64,000 nt of DNA from Chloroflexota bacterium (GCA_004297775.1 SCUE01000007.1:248001-312000), one strand, 5' to 3'. Positions 1 to 11,401 are shown, counted from the first letter of the stretch. A program made the numbers and translations. The notes: a model not told the origin generated them from the letters alone.

Positions 1-2
1 AT

Positions 3-1175
3 GCCGAGCGCGGCACGGCTGGCAACCGCCTCTACTACCTGGCAACATCTCCGGAGAGCTACGCCGACATCACGCGCCACCTGACCGACGCTGGCCTGAT
101 CAACCGGAACGATCACGGGCCATGGACTCGGATGGTTGTCGAAAAGCCGTTCGGGCACGACCTCGCCAGCGCGCAGCGACTGAACCGCTTGCTGCTGACC
201 CATTCGCTTCGCGAGCGCCAGGTATTTCGCATCGACCATTACCTTGGCAAGGAAACCGTCCAGAACATCCTGGCGGTACGGTTCGGCAACCTCATCTTCG
301 AACCGATTTGGAATGCTCAGTACGTCGACCACGTTCAGATCACCGTCGCCGAGTCGGTCGGCGTGGAAGGCCGCGCCGGCTACTACGAGGAAGCCGGCGC
401 GATCCGCGACATGGTCCAGAACCACATGATGCAGCTTGTCTCGCTGGTGGCGATGGAGCCGCCAACCGCCTTCGAAGCTGACGCGGTCCGCGATGAGAAG
501 GTCAAGGTACTTCGCTCGATTCGGCTGCCGGACAAAGACGTCGGACAGTGGACGGCTCGTGGACAGTACGCGCCGGGCTCGATTGGCGGGGCGGCTGTGC
601 CGGCGTATCGACAGGAGCGCGGGGTCGATGTCGTGTCCGCCACCGAGACGTATGTCGCCATCAAACTATCGATCGAGAATTGGCGGTGGGCCGGCACGCC
701 GTTCTACCTGCGATCCGGGAAGCGTCTGCCGAAGCGCATCACCGAAATCGCGATTACCTTCAAGCGCGTTCCGCATCTTCTGTTCGATCGATCGGCCGTC
801 ACCGGCCTCGAGCAGAATGTCCTGACGTTGCGCATCCAGCCGGACGAGGGGATTTCACTGCGGTTTGGCGCCAAGGTGCCCGGGCCAACCGTTCGTCTTC
901 GATCGGTCAACATGGACTTTCTGTACGGCATTGCTTTCGGTTCCGAGCCGGCCGACGCGTACGAACGACTGCTGCTCGACGCAATGCTCGGCGACCAGAC
1001 GCTCTTCACCCGACGCGACGAAGTCGAGCAGGCGTGGACGCTCGTGAACCACATCACCGACGGCTGGAAGAAGCTGCCGCCGATCAGCGGCCCGAACTAC
1101 GCCGCCGGAACCTGGGGGCCGGAAGAGGCGGACGATTTGATCGGCCGTGATCAACGACAGTGGCGGCGTCTCTAG
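3..1175 (+). CDS. zwf: Glucose-6-phosphate 1-dehydrogenase, 5' end cut by window
   Basis: Oxidises glucose-6-phosphate to 6-phosphogluconolactone with NAD(P)+, first step of the oxidative pentose phosphate pathway, cytosolic. The frame is open from the first bases (G-N-R-L-Y-Y-L-A is the family's early segment), so the true start and the N-terminal nucleotide-binding glycine motif lie upstream. Visible family marks are E-K-P-F-G (from nt 141) and the active-site motif R-I-D-H-Y-L-G-K-E (from nt 228), whose His is the catalytic base. About 390 of roughly 500 residues are present. opcA follows within a few bases, the usual zwf-opcA pairing. Confidence 0.95.
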   Translation, partial: AERGTAGNRLYYLATSPESYADITRHLTDAGLINRNDHGPWTRMVVEKPFGHDLASAQRLNRLLLTHSLRERQVFRIDHYLGKETVQNILAVRFGNLIFEPIWNAQYVDHVQITVAESVGVEGRAGYYEEAGAIRDMVQNHMMQLVSLVAMEPPTAFEADAVRDEKVKVLRSIRLPDKDVGQWTARGQYAPGSIGGAAVPAYRQERGVDVVSATETYVAIKLSIENWRWAGTPFYLRSGKRLPKRITEIAITFKRVPHLLFDRSAVTGLEQNVLTLRIQPDEGISLRFGAKVPGPTVRLRSVNMDFLYGIAFGSEPADAYERLLLDAMLGDQTLFTRRDEVEQAWTLVNHITDGWKKLPPISGPNYAAGTWGPEEADDLIGRDQRQWRRL

Positions 1176-1179
1176 CGCG

Positions 1180-2337
1180 ATGAGCGCACCACCATCCAGC
1201 GCAGCCCACGAAGTCGATGTCGCGCGGATCGAGCGCGAATTGGTGGCGCTTCTCCACGCGCCGGAGAACCTCTCCCCGAACGGCATCCCGGCGTCGCGGA
1301 CGGCCGTCCTGAATCTCGTCGCCTACGCTGGCGACCGCGGCGCGATGGAGCGCGTCAACCATACGCTGGCGGCGCTGGTCGATCACCATCCGTCGCGCAC
1401 GATCGTGGCGATGGTCGAGAACGCGCTTCCGGTGAACACGATCGAGGCGTGGGTTCAGGCGCACTGCAAGGCGCTGGGTACCACCGGCATGCGCATCTGC
1501 GTGGAGCAGATCGTGCTTGAGGCGCAGCCGGAGGCCTTGCGTCGGCTGCCCAACGCAATCCTGGCGCTCTTGGTCGCCGATTTGCCGGTTGTGCTCTGGT
1601 GGCCGGGTGAACCATCGCCGCGCGACCCGCTTCTCTACGATCTGCTGAAGCCGGCCTTCCGGATGGTCGTCGATACGGCCGACTTCACGCACCTCGAACG
1701 CTCGCTCTCATCGCTGGCAACGCTGGGCCGCCGTCCGGGTCTCGCATTCGACATGGTGGACCTGAGCTGGGAGCGATTGACGCCGTGGCGCGAGATGATC
1801 GCTCAGTTCTGGGATGTCGCCGCGTGGCGGGCCGGGCTCAGAAGCGTGCATGGCGTCGAGATCGACATCATCGAGAACGGCGACGGGCGATCGAGTCGGA
1901 GTCAGGGACTTCTGTTGGCCGGATGGCTGGCCTCGCGTCTCGGCTGGCGTGCGCGTGCGTTCGAGCGCCTGACCGACGGCTATCGGCTGGTCGCGCGGCG
2001 CGGTCGGACCGATGTCGAGATCCGAGTGACCGTGTCGCGCGGATCCACGTTTGGCATGCGAAGGGTCATGTTTGCGACCGGCAATCGGCGCCAATCTGGT
2101 TCTTTTTTGGTCGAGTCGATCGGCCACGAGAGCGCGCGCATCGAGGTCGAGACGACTCGCGACGCCGAGCCGTTTCGGCGCATTTCGAGACTGGAGGAGT
2201 TCTCCGAAGCCGAACTACTGGCCGCCGCGTTGGACACATTGCGCGGTGAAGTCGTGTTCGAGGATGCGCTCGAAGCGGTGGTGGAGTTCCTCACGATTTC
2301 CGACGAGCGCTCAGGACCTCGAAGGCCAGGCGACTGA
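1180..2337 (+). CDS. opcA: OpcA, glucose-6-phosphate dehydrogenase assembly protein
   Basis: Allosteric/assembly partner of glucose-6-phosphate dehydrogenase in actinobacteria, cyanobacteria and Chloroflexota. The central motif D-L-P-V-V-L-W-W-P-G followed by a conserved D-T-A-D-F segment is the OpcA hallmark. The ATG at 1180, 4 nt after the zwf stop, is preferred; a GTG at 1147 would add 11 residues and overlap zwf by 29 nt. Neither has a strong ribosome binding site, so translational coupling to zwf is likely. The 3' end overlaps the convergent beta-lactamase-like gene by 47 bp. Confidence 0.9.
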   Translation: MSAPPSSAAHEVDVARIERELVALLHAPENLSPNGIPASRTAVLNLVAYAGDRGAMERVNHTLAALVDHHPSRTIVAMVENALPVNTIEAWVQAHCKALGTTGMRICVEQIVLEAQPEALRRLPNAILALLVADLPVVLWWPGEPSPRDPLLYDLLKPAFRMVVDTADFTHLERSLSSLATLGRRPGLAFDMVDLSWERLTPWREMIAQFWDVAAWRAGLRSVHGVEIDIIENGDGRSSRSQGLLLAGWLASRLGWRARAFERLTDGYRLVARRGRTDVEIRVTVSRGSTFGMRRVMFATGNRRQSGSFLVESIGHESARIEVETTRDAEPFRRISRLEEFSEAELLAAALDTLRGEVVFEDALEAVVEFLTISDERSGPRRPGD

Positions 2338-3265
2338 CCTCGGCGACGACGTTCTTCCCGTCGGTTGGGTTATCGCCGTACGCGAGCGCGGTGACGATGA
2401 AGGGTCGCCCCGGCAGGTAAACGAGCCCGGCGTCGTGCGTATAGCCGTCGATGTCGGCGGTCTTGTGCGCGATCGGGATTGCGTCCGGCAGATACCGCGG
2501 CAGCCGATCGCCGATCTTTTGATCGAGCATCAGATCCACCATCCGGCGATCCTGGTCCGGACCGACCAGTTCCTCGCGATCCAGCTTGATGAGAAACGTC
2601 GTGATGTCGCGCGCCGAGCCGCGCGCATCGATCTCGAAGTGCCCGGGAGCGGTGCCCGCGGCGATGTCGATCGCGGTATCGTCGAGGCCGATCCGTCGTG
2701 GTGACTCCTCGATCGTCGATGCACCGATGCGCTCAATCAGGGCGAGCGCCGCGGCGTTGCTCGATACGCCGATCATCGCCGCGAGCGCATCGATGAGGGC
2801 CAGCCGGGTGTTCGGCGGAACACCGCCGCGCGGTTCGCCGAAGAGGTACTCGGCGGGAGTGGTGACGATCGTGTCCCAGGAGAGGCGGCCGAGCCGGGTC
2901 ATGCGGCCGGCCTCGTACATCACGAACAGCTTGTAGAGCGACCCCAGCGGAAAACGATCGCGATCGAGATGGGTTGCCTCGTACGACGTTCGCACGTCGT
3001 GGACGACGACGCCGAATGCCCCGGGTTGATAGCCAAGGTAGGCATCGAGCCGGTCTTGAAGCGTTCGAGGGTCGGGTGTCGCGGTGGGTCGAGATTCGGG
3101 TGTTGGCGTCGAGGCGCCGATCGCGCGTGGGGAACCCGATCCGGTCGCGCTCGAGCCGGTCTGACCGCTCTGCGCGCGATCCCCGGTCTCGTTGCCGTTC
3201 GGACGCGCGCACCCGATCGCGAGGGTAGCCAACGAAGCGAGCAACGCTCGACGGCCGAGACGCAC
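2291..3265 (-). CDS. Class A beta-lactamase-like serine hydrolase, lipoprotein
   Basis: Secreted, lipid-anchored penicillin-recognising hydrolase or D,D-peptidase-like protein of 324 aa. GTG at 3265 gives a clean lipoprotein signal (R-L-G-R-R-A-L-L then L-A-I-G-C, Cys19); a TTG at 3301 would add 12 poorer residues. A Ser/Thr/Pro-rich spacer follows. Class A motifs are S-L-Y-K (Ser109, Lys112), S-S-N near 168-170 in place of SDN, and K-T-A near 268 in place of KTG. No clear omega-loop E-x-x-L-N was seen, so true beta-lactam hydrolysis is uncertain; a cell-wall role is possible. It converges on opcA. Confidence 0.75.
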   Translation of the reverse strand: MRLGRRALLASLATLAIGCARPNGNETGDRAQSGQTGSSATGSGSPRAIGASTPTPESRPTATPDPRTLQDRLDAYLGYQPGAFGVVVHDVRTSYEATHLDRDRFPLGSLYKLFVMYEAGRMTRLGRLSWDTIVTTPAEYLFGEPRGGVPPNTRLALIDALAAMIGVSSNAAALALIERIGASTIEESPRRIGLDDTAIDIAAGTAPGHFEIDARGSARDITTFLIKLDREELVGPDQDRRMVDLMLDQKIGDRLPRYLPDAIPIAHKTADIDGYTHDAGLVYLPGRPFIVTALAYGDNPTDGKNVVAEVSRLAFEVLSARRKS

Positions 3266-3348
3266 AAATATGACCGTACTAGCCGCCCACCTTCGGCACA
3301 AGTTTGGGATGCGTTAAGAGCTACCCCGTTTGGCGATAATCGAACCAT

Positions 3349-4176
3349 CTAGAAGTCGAACAGCTTCCGCGGCGTCTCACCGAGCACCTGGTCGAGGTCG
3401 TCGCCGTGCCAGCAAGGCAGGCCGCGAACGTACCCAAGCGCCTTCTCGAGCGGCACGAGCCGAGCCGTGCGGGGGTAGCCAGTGCCCCACATCATCCGCC
3501 CGACCCCGAAACGCTCCTTGAGCAATGCCACCAACGGCCACGTGTCCCGCCAGGGGAACTCCTCCTTCGAGGCGATCTGGTAGTCGCCGATCTTGACCCA
3601 GACGTTCGGAAGATCGGCCAGCTTCAACACTGGCTCGAACGACGGGTACGGCGGCGCCTCGGTCACGTCCGGCTTGCCGATATGGTCGACAACCACGCGC
3701 ACCTTCGGGTGTCGGCTGGCCATCCGGCGCAGGGGATCGGCGTGGTGCGGGTGCATGTGGAACTGCAGGATCGCGCCGGTGTCCGCGGCCGCCTTCCAGA
3801 GCCGGTCCTGCTGCTTCGAGTCGACCCAGACCGGCAGCTCCGGATAGTACAGCGGGTGCAGCCGGAAGCCGGACAGACCGCGGTTCATCCAGTACCAGAT
3901 CTGGTCCGAGTTGTTCGCGTCCAGCGGGTCGACCAGCCCGATCGCCTTGAACCTGCCCGGGTATGCCTCCACGCACTCGACCATATACCGGTTGTCCCAC
4001 CCGAAGGCGGAACTTTGAACCAAGACGCAATGGTCGATGCCGGACTCCGCCATATCCTCCAGGAGCCACTCGACTGGCGCCGCCTCTTTCGGATGGCCCA
4101 CCTTGGCGTCGGTGACCGGGCGGTGGCCGGGCGCGTCGTCCAGCGGCCAGACGTGGACGTGGGTGTCGATCAGCAC
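3349..4176 (-). CDS. Amidohydrolase-2 family TIM-barrel hydrolase
   Basis: Metal-dependent hydrolase/decarboxylase/lactonase family (fuconolactonase-like), cytosolic, 275 aa. It begins with the metal-binding D-T-H-V-H-V-W, has histidines in the central Q-F-H-M-H-P-H-H stretch and the typical D-H-I-G-K-P-D. The segment usually reading W-G-(S/T)-D-(Y/W)-P is W-G-T-G-Y-P, so the conserved Asp is Gly. Starts at GTG 4176. The substrate cannot be told from sequence; the nearby RraA-like gene hints at catabolism of a sugar or aromatic acid. Confidence 0.8.
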   Translation of the reverse strand: MLIDTHVHVWPLDDAPGHRPVTDAKVGHPKEAAPVEWLLEDMAESGIDHCVLVQSSAFGWDNRYMVECVEAYPGRFKAIGLVDPLDANNSDQIWYWMNRGLSGFRLHPLYYPELPVWVDSKQQDRLWKAAADTGAILQFHMHPHHADPLRRMASRHPKVRVVVDHIGKPDVTEAPPYPSFEPVLKLADLPNVWVKIGDYQIASKEEFPWRDTWPLVALLKERFGVGRMMWGTGYPRTARLVPLEKALGYVRGLPCWHGDDLDQVLGETPRKLFDF

Positions 4177-4584
4177 GGCGCCACGCTACGGGAGCCAGGA
4201 ACGTCGCTGTGTATTGCCAATGACCGACTCCATCGCTCTCTCAGGCTATCCGCTGCCTGCCCGCGCCGCAAGTGGAGCCGGCCGGGACGCGGAGACGAAG
4301 GCGTCCCGGCGACCGATCGCCGCGAGCGCGCCGGAAAAGAGAGAGACTCCGCCACGGGTTCAGCGGCAGGGTCGAGGCGCGTGGATTCCTGGCGGAAGTG
4401 ACGGGGATCGAACCCTCGTGTCCCACCTTTCAAACGGGCTCTACGCCTGGCCTGTCTCGCCAGCGCGTGCATCAACTCATCAAAGCCCGGCATCACGCTA
4501 GAGACCGAGGCGGACACGCTCGAGCGCATCGCGCTGTTCAGGAGGGGGCGTGACCTATCCGATGCGCCTCGTCCTGCTTGACCG
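4177..4584. other. 408-bp non-coding stretch with a tRNA 3'-end-like element
   Basis: No convincing protein gene. The only recognisable content is the tRNA-like 3' segment at 4391-4427 and, just 5' of it on the minus strand, a T-T-T-G-A-A-A heptamer that would suit a Ser(UGA) anticodon loop but lacks a pairing stem. No 5' acceptor strand matching the 3' end was found within about 150 nt. Confidence 0.6.
4391..4427 (-). repeat. tRNA-Ser-like 3' end relic, left copy of a 37-bp direct repeat
   Basis: On the minus strand this reads as variable region, T-arm with GGGTTCGATCCC, acceptor 3' strand CACTTCC, G and CC(A), as in a tRNA-Ser. The T stem has mismatches and no matching 5' half is present, so it is a relic or an attachment-site remnant, not a working tRNA. 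It matches 10179-10215 at 29 of 37 positions without gaps, in the same orientation. Shared T-loop conservation explains part but not all of the match. Confidence 0.4.
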
Positions 4585-5274
4585 CTATCGTACCGTGTCG
4601 TCGAGAGGTAGGCCAAGTGCCTCGTAATGGCTTCGGCGGCCCGGCCGATCCTTGTCCTGAATCAGTTTCGCCCGGCGCGCGACTTCCAGGGCCAACTCCT
4701 GAGGAACGACTACGACGCCGTCGTCGTCAGCGATCACCACATCCCCGGGGTTCACGCGCACCCCGCCGCAGACGATAGGCTGATTGTCCGAGACGGCGGC
4801 GATCCGACCCATCGGGTGAGCCGGCGACCGTACGGTGCTGAATGCGGGCACTCTCTGGATGATGCACTCGAACGAGTCGCGGCACGTACCATCGATGACG
4901 TATCCGACCGTACCCTTGACCATGCCGGACAGCACGTTATTTGAGCCGATGATGCCGGCGCGAGTCCGCTTGGCATCGATCACAAGCACTTCATCGGGAG
5001 CGCCCCACGGGCCGGCCGATTGCCAGAGGCCGGTCCCATCTTTGGCGTACTGCCGGCGATCGAATTCCTCGTACGACATCTCGGTCAAGGGCGCGTCGAT
5101 TGGGCCGTATTCCTGCGTGTGCGCCAAACCGGCGAAGTGAATGCCGGGGAACAACGGGCGCATCGCTGGATCCACCTCGTGAATTGTCTGGCGTCCTAGC
5201 GAATCGAGAGCGTCAGTCACGTCGGAGGTACGAACGGAGCGGAAGACAGCGAGCGTTTCGGCGTTGACGAGCAT
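4585..5274 (-). CDS. RraA-like / HMG aldolase-family protein
   Basis: Family includes 4-hydroxy-4-methyl-2-oxoglutarate/4-carboxy-4-hydroxy-2-oxoadipate aldolases and the RNase E inhibitor RraA. 229 aa from the ATG at 5274, preceded by GGAGA 11 nt upstream; the frame is open further upstream but that part is not family-like. Seen: a G-x-N-N segment, V-I-D-G-T-C-R-D with the substrate/metal-binding R-D pair, and near the C-terminus V-N-P-G-D-V-V-I-A-D-D-D-G-V. An aldolase/decarboxylase role is more likely than RNase regulation. First gene of the minus-strand block bounded by tRNA-like repeats. Confidence 0.8.
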   Translation of the reverse strand: MLVNAETLAVFRSVRTSDVTDALDSLGRQTIHEVDPAMRPLFPGIHFAGLAHTQEYGPIDAPLTEMSYEEFDRRQYAKDGTGLWQSAGPWGAPDEVLVIDAKRTRAGIIGSNNVLSGMVKGTVGYVIDGTCRDSFECIIQRVPAFSTVRSPAHPMGRIAAVSDNQPIVCGGVRVNPGDVVIADDDGVVVVPQELALEVARRAKLIQDKDRPGRRSHYEALGLPLDDTVR

Positions 5275-5524
5275 TGGCTTGCGTTCTCCTTGAGCAGGGT
5301 CGAAGCGCGGTGGGCCACGTTCCTCGACACATTTTGCGCGGCCGAGCCACACTTGTATACGCTCCGGCGAGGCGAATTCGCCGCTGGATCCGCTGCGCGG
5401 CACCGGGTCAAGCGGCCGACGAGTGCTGGTCCGCCCTCGTGAACGCGCGGGAGACCTCGGTTACGCGCCCTCCGGCCTGTCCCGCGCCGCAGTCTTGCTC
5501 GCCAGAAAGCCGGCCGGAAACCGG

Positions 5525-6505
5525 TCATTTGGGCTGACCAGCACTGCCAGCGCGGGCTGGAGTCGTAGGGCCGGCTGATGTCGATGGCGGGCGCAGGGCG
5601 CGTAAGCTGTTCCACCGGCTCGGTCGGCCCCCTCCGTCGTCTATCTCGACCGGCATCACGCCGGGGTACCGGGTCTCGAGCGGCCACCGCCAGTCGCCGT
5701 CGCGCTTCGACGCGACTAGCTCGATCGCCTCGGCCACGCGCTCGTCGGGCGTGACGCCGGCGCTACGCAGGTACTCGAGCCCCCGCAGCACGTCGTAGTG
5801 CCACCACGTCGGGAAGGCGAAGCGCGTCCACGCGGCGTCGCCCGTGCGATCTCGCTCGATCACCTCGCCGGTCGACCGCCGCCGGAAGAGCCGGCGCTCG
5901 AGGAGGTACTCCTGCCCGCGGAGACGGGCCGCGGTCACCTCCGGGGTCCCTTCTCCCGCCCGCTCGTGTTCGAGCAGCCCCTCCAGCACACAGATCGTGG
6001 TGTTGAACGACGACCGCGTCGAGCCGTTCGGCGCTTCGCAGTTCGAGCCGCCGTCGGACAGCTGTTCGCCGAGCAACCGGTCGACGATGCCGCGGACATC
6101 CTGACCGAAGCAGGCGCCGGCCGTTGCCACCTGCCCGTTGATGCACGGCTCCACCTCGCCGGCGAAGAGGGGGTTACTGTCGCACTCCCGCGGACCCGAA
6201 CCATGCCACGTCACGTTGTCGCGGACGAGGCCCACGGCGTGCCGTGCCTCAGCGCACGCGGGATCGAGACCCAGGTGGCCCAGCAGCCACAGGGCATGCA
6301 TCGTCGAGTTCCACCCGCGGTTCCACGCCGCGCCGCCCCACCGGCCATCGGCCGCCTGGAGGGCGAGCAGCCCCGCGCCCGCGCCCTCCGTGGCGACCCG
6401 GGCGCGCTCGGCCTCGACGTCGTCCGCGGGCGCATCGGTCAGGTCGCGCATCACCTGCCAGCGGATCGCCGGGTCCGAGTCGAGCAGCCAGTCTACGACG
6501 GTCAC
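5525..6505 (-). CDS. Terpenoid-cyclase/prenyltransferase-fold protein, function unknown
   Basis: Cytosolic protein of about 326 aa with the alpha/alpha barrel signature of squalene-cyclase-like repeats ([10 protein letters not shown] near the start, D-G-D-W-R-W-P near the end), but without the DxDD acid motif of class II cyclases. Similar proteins are annotated only as prenyltransferase or squalene oxidase repeat proteins. GTG at 6505 is chosen because GGAGGA lies 6 nt upstream. The last 25 residues are Pro/Ala/Ser-rich and unlike the rest, so a late frameshift is possible. Base composition is very GC-rich; one 60-base line around 6361 is 85 percent G+C. Confidence 0.65.
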   Translation of the reverse strand: MTVVDWLLDSDPAIRWQVMRDLTDAPADDVEAERARVATEGAGAGLLALQAADGRWGGAAWNRGWNSTMHALWLLGHLGLDPACAEARHAVGLVRDNVTWHGSGPRECDSNPLFAGEVEPCINGQVATAGACFGQDVRGIVDRLLGEQLSDGGSNCEAPNGSTRSSFNTTICVLEGLLEHERAGEGTPEVTAARLRGQEYLLERRLFRRRSTGEVIERDRTGDAAWTRFAFPTWWHYDVLRGLEYLRSAGVTPDERVAEAIELVASKRDGDWRWPLETRYPGVMPVEIDDGGGRPSRWNSLRALRPPSTSAGPTTPARAGSAGQPK

Positions 6506-6602
6506 GGATCTTCCTCCGGCGGTGGGCCGCACAGGCCTGTGGGCGTTCTGCCACCGTATTGGTCGTAGGTTTGCGGCTCCCAGGTTATCCGAGCGCGCTT
6601 AC

Positions 6603-9080
<2,478 letters not shown>

Positions 9081-9285
9081 CGTGTCTCCATCTCTTAGGC
9101 GGACCTGCCTTCGCGGTCTCCGTCGACGTCGCCTGGCTCGATCTAGCCAACTTCGAGCAGTATGTTCGATCCTCCTTCGCTTCGGCCCGTGGAACCTCTG
9201 ATCCCCGGCCACGCGGCGCCCGGCCGAGGCGTCAAACCAACCAGCGGCCGTCGCGCATCAGCTCGCGGTCAAGCTGACAGCCCCG

Positions 9286-9708
9286 CTAACTCCAAGCCTT
9301 CGGCTGCAGAATGCGGATCTGGTTGCCGAACGGGTCGCGCAGGCCGCAGTCGATCCCGTAGCGGCGGTCGGTCGCCTCCTGGGTAAACTCGACCCCCTTG
9401 GCTCGGAGCCGCTCGTAGGTGCCGAAACAGTCGTCGGTCCTGAGCACCATGACGACGCCAGTGGCGCCCTTGGTCAGGAGATCGCGGACCTGCTCGGCGG
9501 TCTTCTCGTCCATCACCGGCGGTCCGGGGACGTCGAGCGTGATCTCGGGGACCGGCTCGCCGGTCACGCCGACGGTCAGCCAGCGGAAGCCGTCGCTGGT
9601 GTAATCGGCCTTGACCTCCAGACCGAGCTTCCCGACGTAGAAGTCGAGCGCCTCCTGATGGTCGAGTACCCAGACGTGCGCGTGGGTGATCGCGTTGAAG
9701 TTCTTCAT
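9286..9708 (-). CDS. VOC superfamily protein (glyoxalase/bleomycin resistance-like)
   Basis: 140-aa vicinal oxygen chelate fold protein. Paired beta-alpha-beta-beta-beta modules: the first starts I-T-H-A-H-V-W-V-L-D (metal-ligand His), with D-F-Y-V-G-K-L-G-L-E, and the second ends D-P-F-G-N-Q-I-R-I-L-Q-P. Ten bases separate its start from the stop of the AraC-type gene upstream, a common AraC-VOC pair. Likely a small-molecule resistance or lyase function; substrate unknown. Confidence 0.8.
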   Translation of the reverse strand: MKNFNAITHAHVWVLDHQEALDFYVGKLGLEVKADYTSDGFRWLTVGVTGEPVPEITLDVPGPPVMDEKTAEQVRDLLTKGATGVVMVLRTDDCFGTYERLRAKGVEFTQEATDRRYGIDCGLRDPFGNQIRILQPKAWS

Positions 9709-9718
9709 AGAGCCGACT

Positions 9719-10147
9719 TTATTGGGCGCTCGGCCGGCCGGCTTCTCCGAAACTGCTCGGTCGCGCCCAGGCCATCGTGAAGCAGGTGGGGACAGCGCCC
9801 GCCACCGGCGTGATGTTACGACGGTAGGCGACCGGCGACTGGCCGACGATCCCGCGGAACGTGCGGCTGAACGTCCCCAGGCTGGTGTAGCCGACGTCGA
9901 TACAGATGTCGGTGACGGCGCGGTCGGTCTCGCGCAGCAGCCACATCGAGCGCTCGACCCGGCGGCGCTGGAGGTAGCGGTGCGGCGTCTCGCCGAACGT
10001 CGCCCGGAAGGTGCGGATGAAGTGCGCCTCGGAGACGCAGGCGATCCGCGCCAGCGCCGGGATGTCGAGGGGCCGCGGGTATGTGCGGTCCATCGCGTCG
10101 CGGGCCCGCAAGAGGCGGCGGTTCTGCTCCTCGACGGCGCGACTCAA
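9719..10147 (-). CDS. AraC-family transcriptional regulator (DNA-binding domain only)
   Basis: 142 aa consisting almost entirely of the double helix-turn-helix of AraC proteins: first HTH with A-R-I-A-C-V-S-E-A-H-F-I-R-T-F and second with V-G-Y-T-S-L-G-T-F-S-R-T-F, followed by G-x-S-P-V-A-Y-R-R. No ligand-binding domain. The TTG start at 10147 lies 9 nt after a TAGACT box, suggesting a leaderless mRNA. It probably controls the VOC gene directly downstream and perhaps the UvrA-like gene. Confidence 0.85.
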   Translation of the reverse strand: MSRAVEEQNRRLLRARDAMDRTYPRPLDIPALARIACVSEAHFIRTFRATFGETPHRYLQRRRVERSMWLLRETDRAVTDICIDVGYTSLGTFSRTFRGIVGQSPVAYRRNITPVAGAVPTCFTMAWARPSSFGEAGRPSAQ

Positions 10148-10156
10148 TGGGGCGTG

Positions 10157-10162
10157 AGTCTA
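10157..10162 (-). promoter_or_regulatory. Candidate -10 box of the AraC-type gene
   Basis: Reads TAGACT on the minus strand (4 of 6 to TATAAT), ending 9 nt before the TTG start at 10147. No clear -35 or ribosome binding site. Fits a leaderless transcript pattern seen at four other starts in this window. Confidence 0.35.
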
Positions 10163-10178
10163 CCGCGATGGGCGAACA

Positions 10179-10215
10179 GGCGAACGCGACGGGATTCGAA
10201 CCCACGATTCCCACC
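10179..10215 (-). repeat. tRNA 3'-end-like element, right copy of the 37-bp direct repeat
   Basis: Minus strand carries GTGGG-TTCGAAT-CCCGT, a T-arm with wobble pairs, followed by CGCGTTC, G and CC. Further 5' (to about 10268) a near-cloverleaf can be drawn, with a 6/7 acceptor, GGCC/GGCT D-stem and ACCGCC/GGCGGT stem, but linker lengths and an 8-nt anticodon loop without U33 rule out a normal tRNA. It overlaps the start of the BNR gene. 29/37 identical to 4391-4427 in the same orientation. Confidence 0.35.
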
Positions 10216-10218
10216 GCC

Positions 10219-10224
10219 TATCAT
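10219..10224 (+). promoter_or_regulatory. Candidate -10 box of the BNR-protein gene
   Basis: TATCAT (5 of 6 to TATAAT) ending 10 nt before the GTG at 10235; no ribosome binding site is visible between them, consistent with a leaderless mRNA. Confidence 0.35.
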
Positions 10225-10234
10225 CCGGCGGTCC

Positions 10235-11401
10235 GTGAGCCATCGACGTACCTGGCCAGAGCGCGTACGGCAATTCCTCGTCGCCCTGTGCGTCACGCTG
10301 GCGCTGACGATGCCGGCGACCGACGCCGCGGCGCAGGTCACGTCCATTTTCCGGTCCGACGATGACGGCGCCACCTGGAATCCGCTGCCGTCGGCGCCTC
10401 CGGTCGGCTCGATCCTGGCGCTCTACCTCGATCCACTTCAGGATGATTGGATCGTGCTCGGCACCGACGCCGGGATCTGGGTATCGGCCGATGGCGGCGA
10501 GAACTGGATCGCGCCCAACGTGGACATCGAATCGTCGGACGATCCGCTTCACGCCTACGCGATCGTGGCCGACCCCGATGCACCCGAACGACTCTGGGTC
10601 ACGACCGATCGCGGCCTCCTCCTCAGCGAGGATGTGGGGCAATCGTGGCATCTCCTTACATCCGAGGCGCCGACGATGGTCGCGCTCGCTGCGGAACCGG
10701 GTCCGGATGGACCGATCCTGTATGGTGGTGGGTCGGATGGACTCTTCCGCGGTCTCGAAGGCGGGAATGTATGGGAGTCGGTATCCGAATCGGTCGAGGG
10801 TTCCGTCTTGACGCTGGCGGTTGGCCCCGATGGTACGCTGCTGGTCGGCACGACCTCGGGGCTGTACGAGCGCGACCCCGAGAGTGATGGCTATCGCGCG
10901 ATTCGCGGGTTGCCGCGCGGCGCCACGCGGGCAATCGCGACGCTTGCGGACCGACGTGTGTTGGCGGGAATCGGCTCACACGTCTATGTCCGAGCGGACG
11001 GCTGGTCGAAACTCGGCACTCTACCCCTGTCCGGCACCGGCGATCCGCCGATCGTCACGGGCTTCATCTCGGTCGGCGAGGGTCCGATCCTGGTCGCGAC
11101 CGATCGAGGTCTCTTTTCGTCCGAGACCTGGCGACTCGTCCCTGAATTCGCCGACCTCGCCGACGTCGAGATCGGCCCGGCGACGCGCGATCCGCGCGCG
11201 AGCAACCGTCTGTTCCTGGCCGTGTCGGACGTGGCGCACGCGGTCGCGTTCGCTCGCGTCGGCATCGAGTTCGGCGCCGACGTCGAGTCGGTCGCCGACG
11301 ATCGGACCGCGCTCGTCATCGGCGTGCTGTTCATCGTCGGCGCGATCCTCGCGGTCGCCTACCTGACGAAGCCGAGGCCACCGGCCGCCGGCCCATCGTG
11401 A
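10235..11401 (+). CDS. Secreted, membrane-anchored BNR/YCF48-like beta-propeller protein
   Basis: 388 aa. From GTG 10235 there is a signal peptide (S-H-R-R-T-W-P-E-R then a hydrophobic run ending A-T-D-A-A-A-Q). The body has BNR/Asp-box repeats such as S-D-D-D-G-A-T-W, S-A-D-G-G-E-N-W and S-E-D-V-G-Q-S-W, typical of extracytoplasmic propellers. The end has one transmembrane helix (A-L-V-I-G-V-L-F-I-V-G-A) and a short cytoplasmic tail with Lys and Arg, so the propeller faces outside. No enzymatic motif; a binding or scaffolding role is possible. It lies 52 bp before two sugar ABC permease genes, where a binding-protein gene would be expected. Confidence 0.7.
   Translation: MSHRRTWPERVRQFLVALCVTLALTMPATDAAAQVTSIFRSDDDGATWNPLPSAPPVGSILALYLDPLQDDWIVLGTDAGIWVSADGGENWIAPNVDIESSDDPLHAYAIVADPDAPERLWVTTDRGLLLSEDVGQSWHLLTSEAPTMVALAAEPGPDGPILYGGGSDGLFRGLEGGNVWESVSESVEGSVLTLAVGPDGTLLVGTTSGLYERDPESDGYRAIRGLPRGATRAIATLADRRVLAGIGSHVYVRADGWSKLGTLPLSGTGDPPIVTGFISVGEGPILVATDRGLFSSETWRLVPEFADLADVEIGPATRDPRASNRLFLAVSDVAHAVAFARVGIEFGADVESVADDRTALVIGVLFIVGAILAVAYLTKPRPPAAGPS

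Noticed and set aside
4391-4480. A complete tRNA gene (Ser or Sec) on the minus strand
   Set aside because: Only the 3' part fits. The T-stem has mismatches, the putative anticodon stem does not pair, and no 5' acceptor strand GGAAGTG was found.
9686-10234. Long N-terminal extension of the BNR protein
   Set aside because: The in-frame sequence is antisense to the AraC gene and Arg-rich; the signal peptide begins at GTG 10235.
10179-10268. A complete tRNA gene on the minus strand
   Set aside because: A near-cloverleaf exists but linkers are wrong, the anticodon loop has 8 nt with no U33, and it overlaps the BNR gene's signal peptide.
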